64,000 nucleotides of DNA from assembly GCA_027858855.1 (NCBI GenBank), contig JAQIBV010000056.1, forward strand, positions 1-64,000, read 5' to 3'. The position numbers and the translations under genes were made by a program. Below are positions 35,401 through 43,149 of the stretch, in pieces. The stretch comes from Spirochaetota bacterium. GTDB taxonomy: Bacteria; Spirochaetota; UBA4802; JAFGJZ01. Under the pieces are notes generated by a model that saw only the letters and a program-made list of their open reading frames with translations, did no database searches and had not been told where the DNA came from. Numbering within the stretch: the stretch's first letter is position 1; the number at the start of each line of letters is the position of its first letter.

Positions 35401-37001
35401 ACTACACTGTTTTATCAATCATAATACTATTATATCTTTCAGTAATGGCCTATTTAGGATACCGGGGCTACAGCAGTAACAAGTCATCATCCGACTACAT
35501 GCTCGCTGGAAGAAACACACACCCCTTTATTATGGCAATGTCGTATGGTGCCACGTTCATTTCAACATCGGCAATTGTCGGCTTTGGTGGAGTGGCATCG
35601 CTGTATGGCATGAGCCTGATGTGGCTCTGTTTTGCGAATATATTCATTGGAATATTCATAGCCTTTGTAGTTTACGGCAAACGCACACGGCGAATGGGTC
35701 TTAACCTGGACGCACATACCTTTCCCGAATTAATGGGACGTCGCTTTGATTCACGCTTTATTCAGGTTTTTGCAGGACTGATGATATTTCTATTTATGCC
35801 ACTATACGCAGCGGCGGTTCTTATAGGGGCTGCACGAATTATCGAAAGTTTTCTTGGAGTACCCTACGAGTTGTCGGTACTGGTCTTCTCTGTTCTAGTT
35901 GGAGCCTACGTTATCCTGGGCGGACTTCGCAGTGTTATGTACTCAGATGCCGTTCAGGGAACTTTAATCTTTGCAGGAATGCTGACACTGCTGATCTTCA
36001 GCTATGTGCAGCTAGGTGGAGTTTTTACTGCTCACTCGTCACTAACAGCCATGGCCGACGCTATTCCTGATAACATACGGAACCTTGGTGTGACAAGCTG
36101 GACTTCAGGGCCGGTGACCAATTCACCACTATGGTGGGTCATATTCTCATCTTTAGTACTTGGTGTGGGAATCGGAGTTCTTTCACAGCCGCAACTTGTT
36201 GTGCGTTTTATGACCGTAAAGTCTGACAAAGAACTGAACCGGGCTGTTGCCATTGGAGCCGTTTTTATTTTTGTGACAGTGGGAACAACCTATCTGATAG
36301 GACCACTTTCGAATGTAGTATTTTTTGAAAAATACGGACAAATTGCTTTTGAAATAGCCGGCAAAAACCTTGACCGGGTCATTCCAGTTTTTATTGGAGA
36401 GACAATGCCTGTCTGGTTTGTGTATCTTTTTATGATGGTAATTCTTTCAGCAGCCATGTCGACATTGAGTTCTCAGTATCATGCCATTGGAACATCCATC
36501 AGCAGAGATATTCTTGAATATGGCCTATTTAAGAAGAGAGGCCTGCGTGAAAATACTGTTGTCCTTATGACTCGGCTCGGCATACTGATTTCTCTCATAA
36601 TTACAATCATACTATCTCTTGAGCTGGGCGCCGGAATAATTGCCCGTGCAACGGCTATTTTCTTTGGACTCATGGCCTCATGTTTCCTTTCTCCCTACAC
36701 CCTGCTCCTTTTCTGGAAAAAAATTACAGTGAAAGGTGCAATAAGCGGAATATTGGGAGGTTTTTTTGTTTCGTTATTCGCCTTTCTGTTTTTGCATGGC
36801 AAAGAGGCCGCTATTTTCGGTCTGAGCAAAGCACTATTTGGAACTGAAACCCTTCTACCCGGAATCTGGGCAGTAGTCGATCCAATAGTTTTTGCCCTTC
36901 CGGTTTCGGCCCTGCTCACATTTGCAGTGAGCCTTGTGACACGTGTTGAAAACCACCCAACCGTAACGAAAGCATTTAAAGGAATAACAGAGGAGAACTA
37001 A
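35397..37001 (+). CDS. Sodium:solute symporter (SSS/SLC5 family)
   Basis: 534 residues with about 13 membrane helices. Family features are SSDYMLAGRNTHPFIMAMSYGATFISTSAIVGFGG, the QP-containing segment SQPQLVVRFMTVKS, and ILSAAMSTLSSQYHAIGTSISRDI, which carries the usual Na2-site serines. SSS proteins couple Na+ entry to uptake of organic acids, amino acids or sugars. It sits in a five-gene run with iorA, iorB and an acyl-CoA ligase, which points to an aromatic or branched organic acid as substrate (inference). It overlaps the small accessory gene and is followed after two bases by iorA. Confidence 0.92.
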   Translation: MNYTVLSIIILLYLSVMAYLGYRGYSSNKSSSDYMLAGRNTHPFIMAMSYGATFISTSAIVGFGGVASLYGMSLMWLCFANIFIGIFIAFVVYGKRTRRMGLNLDAHTFPELMGRRFDSRFIQVFAGLMIFLFMPLYAAAVLIGAARIIESFLGVPYELSVLVFSVLVGAYVILGGLRSVMYSDAVQGTLIFAGMLTLLIFSYVQLGGVFTAHSSLTAMADAIPDNIRNLGVTSWTSGPVTNSPLWWVIFSSLVLGVGIGVLSQPQLVVRFMTVKSDKELNRAVAIGAVFIFVTVGTTYLIGPLSNVVFFEKYGQIAFEIAGKNLDRVIPVFIGETMPVWFVYLFMMVILSAAMSTLSSQYHAIGTSISRDILEYGLFKKRGLRENTVVLMTRLGILISLIITIILSLELGAGIIARATAIFFGLMASCFLSPYTLLLFWKKITVKGAISGILGGFFVSLFAFLFLHGKEAAIFGLSKALFGTETLLPGIWAVVDPIVFALPVSALLTFAVSLVTRVENHPTVTKAFKGITEEN

Positions 37002-37003
37002 CA

Positions 37004-38608
37004 ATGGAAACCTACGCACTACTGGGTGACGAGGCGATTGCACTCGGCGCAGTTGACGCGGGAATCTCGGCAGCATACGGCTATCCGGGCACCCCGTCTA
37101 CAGAAATAATGGAGTACCTGCAGCACATCAACAAAGAGACAGGGAAACCCCTAGCTCGCTGGAGCGCCAACGAGAAGACTGCTTACGAAGAGGCTCTTGG
37201 CACCTCTTTCTATGGAAAACGCGTTCTGGTTACAATGAAACATGTTGGACTTAATGTTGCTGCCGATGCATTCATGAACTCGGCGCTTCTTGATATACGT
37301 GGCGGACTGGTTCTGGCAATTGCTGATGACCCTGGCATGCACTCTTCACAGAACGAACAGGATAGCCGCTACTACGCAGATTTTGCCCACATCCCCTGCT
37401 TTGAACCTTTTAACCAGCAAGAAGCCTACGATGTAATGTCCGAGGCCTTCGAACTCTCGGAAAAATTACATGTACCTGTAATGATTCGCCTTGTAACACG
37501 CCTGTCTCACTCACGGGCTGCGATAAAGACTTCACCTCGAAAGCCAGAAAACCCCGGAATAAAGGCTCCCGATGTTAAACAGTGGATGTTGCTTCCGGCA
37601 CTTGCAAGGAAACAGTGGCATCAGCTATTAGGCAAAGATGTTCAAATGAAGCAGTTCTCTGAAACGAGCTCTTGGAATAGTTTGGAGCTTAACAGCAAAT
37701 CGGTGGGTGTCATAACATCGGGTCTTGGAAAGAACTATTTTTTAGAAAACTCTTCGGAATATACTGAAAACTACAGCCACCTGCACATCGGATGCTACCC
37801 CCTTCCGACCGACAGGATCAACAAGCTGGCATCACACTGTGAAACCCTGATTGTCGTAGAAGAGGGAGAACCCCTGATAGAAAAACAACTTCGTGGAATA
37901 CTTCCACAATCAACAAATATTAAGGGTAAACTTTCGGGTGATATTCCGCGTGAAGGCGAACTGACCCCCGACACCATTAGATCCGTATTTGGACTATCTC
38001 CGAAAGAGCAGATTACCTTCGACAGCTCGGAACTTCCTGGACGGCCACCACAATTATGCAAGGGCTGTCCTCACGACGACACCTACAAATTTATAAAAGA
38101 GGTCGTTTCAGAGCTTTCTGAAAGCGCAGTAATGTCGGATATCGGCTGCTATGCCCTTGGAGCACTACCTCCGCTTCAGGTACCCGAAACTATTGTCTGT
38201 ATGGGGGCATCCATCACAATGGCGAAGGGAGCTGCAGAAGCTGGCATGGATAATGTTATGGCCGTTCTTGGAGACAGTACTTTTTTCCATTCAGGACTAA
38301 CCGGCCTGGTAGACTGTGTAGCCGACAACGCATCCGTTACAATTCTTGTGCTGGATAACTCAACTGTTGGAATGACAGGTGGCCAGGAGACTATACTACC
38401 ATCGGACAGAATTAAACAGATCGCACTGGGTATTGGTGTACACCCAGATCATATCCATGTAATAGATGCACACAAAAAAGATCATGAGCAGAATGTACAG
38501 CTTTTAAAAGATGAACTTGCCTACAAAGGTGTATCACTTATTATTCCGGTACGAGAATGTATTGAATACTTCCGCAAGAAAAAACGTACTGAAAAAAAGG
38601 AGAACTAA
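37004..38608 (+). CDS. iorA: Indolepyruvate:ferredoxin oxidoreductase alpha subunit, lacking ferredoxin domain
   Basis: 534 residues. The N-terminal pyrimidine-binding half has GDEAIALGAVDAGISAAYGYPGTPSTE, and the C-terminal TPP-binding half has KGCPHDDTYK, DIGCYALGALPPL, and VLGDSTFFHSGLTGLVD with LDNSTVGMTGGQE. The enzyme oxidatively decarboxylates aryl pyruvates to aryl-acetyl-CoA with ferredoxin as acceptor. Usual IorA proteins end in a two-cluster 4Fe-4S domain of about 60 residues. Here the protein stops after CIEYFRKKKRTEKKEN, so that domain is missing and electrons must leave by another route. GAGGAGA precedes the ATG. Part of the symporter-ior-ligase operon. Confidence 0.88.
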   Translation: METYALLGDEAIALGAVDAGISAAYGYPGTPSTEIMEYLQHINKETGKPLARWSANEKTAYEEALGTSFYGKRVLVTMKHVGLNVAADAFMNSALLDIRGGLVLAIADDPGMHSSQNEQDSRYYADFAHIPCFEPFNQQEAYDVMSEAFELSEKLHVPVMIRLVTRLSHSRAAIKTSPRKPENPGIKAPDVKQWMLLPALARKQWHQLLGKDVQMKQFSETSSWNSLELNSKSVGVITSGLGKNYFLENSSEYTENYSHLHIGCYPLPTDRINKLASHCETLIVVEEGEPLIEKQLRGILPQSTNIKGKLSGDIPREGELTPDTIRSVFGLSPKEQITFDSSELPGRPPQLCKGCPHDDTYKFIKEVVSELSESAVMSDIGCYALGALPPLQVPETIVCMGASITMAKGAAEAGMDNVMAVLGDSTFFHSGLTGLVDCVADNASVTILVLDNSTVGMTGGQETILPSDRIKQIALGIGVHPDHIHVIDAHKKDHEQNVQLLKDELAYKGVSLIIPVRECIEYFRKKKRTEKKEN

Positions 38609-38609
38609 G

Positions 38610-39176
38610 ATGAAATACGATATAATTCTTTGCGGTGTCGGTGGGCAAGGTGTTCTCTCCGTTGCTGCCGCTATTGCAACTGCAGCGGGAATAGAAGATC
38701 TGCATGTGCGCCAATCAGAAGTTCATGGCATGGCACAACGAGGCGGTGCCGTTTTATCACATCTGCGAATCTCGGACAGTGAAATATACAGCGACCTCGT
38801 CCCCCAAGGCAGCGCTGACATGGTGCTAAGCATGGAACCACTTGAATCTCTCCGCTATATTTCGTTTCTGAAGCCAGAGGGAGTCTTAATCAGCGCCCAG
38901 GAACCTTTTATTAATATCAGCAACTATCCTGAACTCTCGTCTATACACGACCAGATATCTAAAATTGACAATTCTGTTCTTGTGAATACAGAGAAAATTG
39001 CAAAAGCGGCTCAAAATCCAAGAGCTGCTAACATGGCAATAGTAGGTGCCGCTGGTAAATATCTTCCTGTAAAAATGGAATCACTGCACAAGGCTGTTAG
39101 TATTCTTTTTAAGAACAAGGGGGAGGACATAGTTAAGAAAAATCTATCAGCAATAGACTTAGGCGGAGCAATATGA
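38610..39176 (+). CDS. iorB: Indolepyruvate:ferredoxin oxidoreductase beta subunit
   Basis: 188 residues from the ATG at 38610 behind AAGGAG; the longer frame from 38511 overlaps iorA and lacks support. It starts with the family signature ILCGVGGQGVLSVAAAIATAA and contains RQSEVHGMAQRGGAVLSHLR and GSADMVLSMEPLESLRY, as in the gamma-type domain of 2-oxoacid:ferredoxin oxidoreductases. It binds CoA or completes the heterodimer with IorA. Its stop overlaps the ligase start (ATGA). Confidence 0.93.
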   Translation: MKYDIILCGVGGQGVLSVAAAIATAAGIEDLHVRQSEVHGMAQRGGAVLSHLRISDSEIYSDLVPQGSADMVLSMEPLESLRYISFLKPEGVLISAQEPFINISNYPELSSIHDQISKIDNSVLVNTEKIAKAAQNPRAANMAIVGAAGKYLPVKMESLHKAVSILFKNKGEDIVKKNLSAIDLGGAI

Positions 39177-40474
39177 TTTCATGCTATAGTGACTCAGAAA
39201 TACAGATGTTTGACCATGAAACTCTTCGCGCGTTACAACTGATACGTTTTAAGAAAATAGTTTCACAGGCATTAAAAACTGAATTTTACCGAACAAAACT
39301 GGGTAGTGTCGGAATTAAACACTCCTCCGACATTACCAGCATTAACGACATACAGAAAATTCCGTTTACAACAAAAGAAGATCTTCGCGACACCTATCCC
39401 TACGGTCTTCTTGCCGCCGACAAAGACGATGTTGTTAGAATGCATGCATCAAGCGGAACCACCGGTAAGCCCACCGTTATTTACCAGACACAAAGCGACC
39501 TGGACAACTGGACAAATCTGACTGTCCGGTCGCTCATAGCTACGGGCTGTTCGCACAAAGATGTCTTTCAGAACATGATGACCTACGGTCTTTTTACCGG
39601 GGGAATCGGTCTGCATTATGGAGCCGAAAAACTGGGAATGTTTGTTATTCCGGCTTCCAGTGGAAACACCAAACGACAGTTTATGCTGATGAAAGATTTT
39701 CAAACTACGGTTGTTCACGCAACCCCCAGCTATATGCTGCACCTCTTTTCAGAAATAGAGCCACTAGGTTTTGATCTTAAAGACTTCAAGATAAAAAAAG
39801 CAATGATTGGTGCCGAACCTCATTCAGAGGAGATTCGCCGAAAAATTGAGGAGTGCTTCGGCATTGATGCTTATAACTCATACGGATTATCTGAAATGAA
39901 TGGCCCCAGTGTTGCCTTTGAATGTGAACATAAAAATGGTATGCACCTTTGGGAAGATTCATATATTTTGGAAATTGTAGATAAGAATAATCTGACACCA
40001 CTTGAAGATGGAAATCTGGGTGAACTGGTCTTGACCAATCTTATCAGAGAGTCTACACCGATTATCCGTTACCGAACGCGCGATTTAACAAAAGTTATAC
40101 CTGGTGACTGCCCCTGTGGACGAACAGCTCGACGCATCGACCGGATCTTCGGGCGCACTGACGACATGCTTATAATTAACGGTGTAAACGTCTTTCCTTC
40201 TCAAATTGAAGAGGTCATAATGAAAATGCCTTCTATCGGAAACAACTACCGTATTGTAATACGAAAGAAAGGGATTCTGGATCAACTAATTATCGAAACA
40301 GAGGTAAACAGCGAAATCATTATCGATGACACACGAAAACTGTATGCCCTTCGTGACCGCATTAAGGAAGAGCTGCGTGCATCAATCACAATTTCACCTC
40401 AAATCGAATTTCACGAACCCGGCCGGCTTCCTGTTCAACAGGGAAAAGCTATTCGCGTAGTAGATGAACGGTAA
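39173..40474 (+). CDS. Phenylacetate-CoA ligase family enzyme (AMP-forming)
   Basis: 433 residues, the usual PaaK size. Motifs are the AMP-binding loop SSGTTGKPTVIYQT, AKKAMIGAEPHSEEIRRKIEE-like region (IKKAMIGAEPHSEE), YGLSEMNGPSVAFEC, IRYRTRDLTKV, and the C-terminal domain FGRTDDMLIINGVNVFPSQIEE. PaaK enzymes convert arylacetates to their CoA thioesters with ATP. Next to iorAB the enzyme could run with aryl-acetyl-CoA in either direction: activating imported arylacetates, or conserving energy as arylacetate plus ATP. It overlaps iorB by four bases, the last gene of the operon. Confidence 0.92.
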   Translation: MISCYSDSEIQMFDHETLRALQLIRFKKIVSQALKTEFYRTKLGSVGIKHSSDITSINDIQKIPFTTKEDLRDTYPYGLLAADKDDVVRMHASSGTTGKPTVIYQTQSDLDNWTNLTVRSLIATGCSHKDVFQNMMTYGLFTGGIGLHYGAEKLGMFVIPASSGNTKRQFMLMKDFQTTVVHATPSYMLHLFSEIEPLGFDLKDFKIKKAMIGAEPHSEEIRRKIEECFGIDAYNSYGLSEMNGPSVAFECEHKNGMHLWEDSYILEIVDKNNLTPLEDGNLGELVLTNLIRESTPIIRYRTRDLTKVIPGDCPCGRTARRIDRIFGRTDDMLIINGVNVFPSQIEEVIMKMPSIGNNYRIVIRKKGILDQLIIETEVNSEIIIDDTRKLYALRDRIKEELRASITISPQIEFHEPGRLPVQQGKAIRVVDER

Positions 40475-40566
40475 GCCGAACAAGGTCATTATACCCGGTA
40501 ACAGACAATGTAATGATTAGTATAACTAACATCTAAACAAAGAACTTGTTTATAACCCAGGTACAG

Positions 40567-41784
40567 ATGATACATAAAAACATGGACGCCTTTATTATTA
40601 CACCTCAACTGATTTTATATTTTTTTCCAGTTTACGGTTTCTTTGGGTGGATAGGAGAGGTAATATACCGCTCGGTAACAAGGCGCCACTTGACCAACCC
40701 GGGGCTATTGACCGGCCCGGTGTTGCCACTCTATGGAACAGCAACAATAGTTATAATCTATATTTCTTCACTATTTCCTGTAAACAATCCAGTATTTGAT
40801 TTTATATTTTTCGCCATATTCTGCTCAATTATAGAATACCTGGCGGCCACTTTAGCAGAGAATTATTTCAAAGTACGACTGTGGGAATACGACGACTATA
40901 AGTTCAACCTGAAGGGAAGAATTTGCCTGCGATTTGCATTCTACTGGGGGCTCTATGCCCTGCTTTTCCTCTACATCATTCACCCCTTTACATATAAGCT
41001 GTTCAAAACAATAAAAAACAGTGTTCCCCATGACAAAGCAAGCTCTATTACTTTCATACTGATTGCAATTAATTCTATTATTATTATTGATTTCATGATT
41101 TCAGCAAAAACCATGAAAAGGTTTGTCATTACACTCAACAAATTCATTGAAGACTACGTCTCGCTTGAAAATGAGCAGATACAACAATACTTTTACAAAA
41201 TGCGTAAACCTTTAAGGTCTTTCAAGGCAATCAGGAAATATGCAGATTATGAGATCAGAAAACGACTGAATAAAAACTTCACTGAGCAACTGAATGGAAT
41301 AAAAAAATTAATGAATGGAAAACTTTTTTCTCTAAAAGCTAGCGAAAAAGAGTTTAAGGAAATATCTGAAGAAATTATAAGTAATCTGGAATATATGAAA
41401 CTCGCAGACTTTCTTCATCATGACGCATCTATACTCGACCACTCACTCAAGGTCGCATATGCCTCTTACAAAATTTCTAAATTTATGGGGCTGGACTACA
41501 TATCAACCACTAGAGGGGCGCTTCTTCATGACTTTTTTCTTTATGATTGGCGCTCTTTAGAAGGCAGGCCATACAAAGGACGATGGCATGGATTCAAACA
41601 TCCAAAAGTAGCACTTGCCAATGCAGAAAAGCAATTCAAACTGAATAAAATTGAAAAAGATATAATCCTAAAACATATGTGGCCTCTGACAATCTTCCTG
41701 CCAAAATATCGGGAATCAATTTTAGTCTCAGCTGTTGATAAGTATATATCTTCTATCGAAACAGTCAAAGCAATGAAAAAATAG
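40567..41784 (+). CDS. CmpB-like membrane domain fused to HD hydrolase domain
   Basis: About 405 residues. The start is uncertain; the ATG at 40567 has a weak CAGG upstream. Residues about 15-145 hold four membrane helices of the putative ABC-transporter type IV family (PF06541-like): FPVYGFFGWIGEVIYRS, GLLTGPVLPLYG, LWEYDDYKFNLKGRICLR. A basic linker follows. Residues about 270-405 are an HD domain: FLHHDASILDHSLKVAY, GALLHDFFLYDW, GFKHPKVALANA, KDIILKHMWPL. HD enzymes hydrolyse phospho-ester bonds, often in signalling nucleotides. The combination is found in some anaerobes, but the role is unknown. Downstream lie two hairpins. Confidence 0.78.
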   Translation: MIHKNMDAFIITPQLILYFFPVYGFFGWIGEVIYRSVTRRHLTNPGLLTGPVLPLYGTATIVIIYISSLFPVNNPVFDFIFFAIFCSIIEYLAATLAENYFKVRLWEYDDYKFNLKGRICLRFAFYWGLYALLFLYIIHPFTYKLFKTIKNSVPHDKASSITFILIAINSIIIIDFMISAKTMKRFVITLNKFIEDYVSLENEQIQQYFYKMRKPLRSFKAIRKYADYEIRKRLNKNFTEQLNGIKKLMNGKLFSLKASEKEFKEISEEIISNLEYMKLADFLHHDASILDHSLKVAYASYKISKFMGLDYISTTRGALLHDFFLYDWRSLEGRPYKGRWHGFKHPKVALANAEKQFKLNKIEKDIILKHMWPLTIFLPKYRESILVSAVDKYISSIETVKAMKK

Positions 41785-41785
41785 C

Positions 41786-41839
41786 AGTCGAGTTGTCTAT
41801 GCAGGCAACCCGACTTGAAACAAGCTCTAAAGCTTGTTT
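41786..41839. terminator. Pair of hairpins between convergent genes
   Basis: First stem: AGTCGAGTTG (41786-41795) with CAACCCGACT (41806-41815), one mismatch. Second stem: AAACAAGCT (41818-41826) with AGCTTGTTT (41831-41839), perfect, loop CTAA. The second overlaps the stop codon of the minus-strand lipoprotein gene. Together they probably end both convergent transcripts. Confidence 0.7.
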
Positions 41840-42273
41840 ATTGAGGCTTTCACCAGCTCGATCTTAATATAAGAATCATCAAGAAGCTGAAAAAATTTAG
41901 AAAAATCACCCTTTGCAGAAATCTCTGAAGAGTCCGTTTGGAGTGATGCAATCAGTTTAATATTATTGCTGTATAAATAGAGATCAACAGGCCCCTTATC
42001 TGTTTCAACGCGGACAACAACAGCAAACTTGTAATCTACATTCATCGACTCAATAATATTAACAACCTTTGCCCTAGGAACGACAACAATCTTCTTATCC
42101 AACTCTTTTTTCATTAACTGCCGCTGAGCCGGATTTGACATTTTATCCATACGATTCTTGTAGATTATAGCCTGATCTACAGTTATCTCGCTCTTAAAAA
42201 AACCCTGCACAGTAGCACAACCTGAAATAGAAAAAAGCAGAACCGCACAAACAATCATATAACTTCTTCTCAT
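41827..42273 (-). CDS. Small lipoprotein of unknown function
   Basis: 148 residues. The signal peptide ends LLFSISGC, giving a lipidated Cys near residue 19. The mature part is mixed alpha/beta (VVVRVETDKGPVDLYLYSNNIKLIASL) without a motif I recognise. AGAGG lies six bases before the ATG. It stands alone on the minus strand downstream of the molybdoenzyme operon by direction, separated by 93 bases from the ferredoxin gene stop, so read-through co-expression is not implied: it precedes nothing else on that strand. Probably anchored in the periplasm. Confidence 0.7.
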   Translation of the reverse strand: MRRSYMIVCAVLLFSISGCATVQGFFKSEITVDQAIIYKNRMDKMSNPAQRQLMKKELDKKIVVVPRAKVVNIIESMNVDYKFAVVVRVETDKGPVDLYLYSNNIKLIASLQTDSSEISAKGDFSKFFQLLDDSYIKIELVKASINKL

Positions 42274-42366
42274 AACAACCTCTTAATTTATAGTATTAAT
42301 AAACTCATATATAGACTATAATGCCTAATAGTGAAAATCCAATTTTCAATCGCCCTTACCTGTAAG

Positions 42367-43149
42367 TTAACTTATTTTTTTGCCGGTAACAACAAAATGA
42401 AGCAAACGGTATAACTTTCCCGAAAAGCCATAAGCCGCTGATCCGGTACGGGTAAAGATCGATACAGTTGAAAATAGTCCATTAACCGTGCGAATTAAAG
42501 AATTATCAAATGATATTTTTTGCTTATCACTCGATACCGTATGTATTTTTAAAACATTCTCACCCCGATGTTCTGTTAAACCGGTCAAATGGGCTTCAGG
42601 ATATCTCTTTTTAAGATCAGCTACTCTTTTTAAGGCTTTCTGTATCAGTTTCATACGATAATCGTATTGCAAGGCTCCTGTTGGACAGTTTGTAACACAG
42701 GCAGGTGTCGAGGAATAATTTACAGAGCAACCATCACATTTATATGCGATACCCTTCTGTAAAAACCCACGGGAATCTGCGCGATGGACTTTAACTGCGC
42801 CATAAGGGCACGCCATTGTGCAGGCTCCACATCCGATACATGTATCATAATCGGTAACAACCCAGCCCGACTGATACGAAATAGCCTTAACCGGACAGCT
42901 TTTCACACAGTAGGCATCGCTACAGTGGTGACACAGTTCAGGGCTTATGCTCCAGCTTTCAGAATCTGAAGAAGAACGTACAACAAGCCAGTTCTGTGGA
43001 CGAAAATCTTCAACTGTAGATCGATCTCCATCAGTTTTATTCGCCCCACCACTAAGCGGCAGTGAATTCCAGGACTTACAGCTGAAATAACAGCTATTAC
43101 ATCCACAACACCTGGACGAATCAATCAGAATCGATTTTTCACCTGCCAC
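42367..43149 (-). CDS. 4Fe-4S electron-transfer subunit of molybdopterin oxidoreductase (DmsB/HybA-like)
   Basis: 260 residues from GTG at 43149, chosen because GGAGG (43156-43160) is six bases upstream; an in-frame ATG at 43179 lacks one. Four cysteine clusters are visible: CCGCNSCYFSC, CHHCSDAYCVKSCP, CIGCGACTMACPYGAV, and CDGCSVNYSSTPACVTNCP, enough for four [4Fe-4S] clusters. The family passes electrons between the molybdopterin subunit and the membrane. Its start overlaps the stop of the catalytic subunit gene by 11 bases. No membrane-anchor subunit gene follows in the window. Confidence 0.92.
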   Translation of the reverse strand: MAGEKSILIDSSRCCGCNSCYFSCKSWNSLPLSGGANKTDGDRSTVEDFRPQNWLVVRSSSDSESWSISPELCHHCSDAYCVKSCPVKAISYQSGWVVTDYDTCIGCGACTMACPYGAVKVHRADSRGFLQKGIAYKCDGCSVNYSSTPACVTNCPTGALQYDYRMKLIQKALKRVADLKKRYPEAHLTGLTEHRGENVLKIHTVSSDKQKISFDNSLIRTVNGLFSTVSIFTRTGSAAYGFSGKLYRLLHFVVTGKKIS

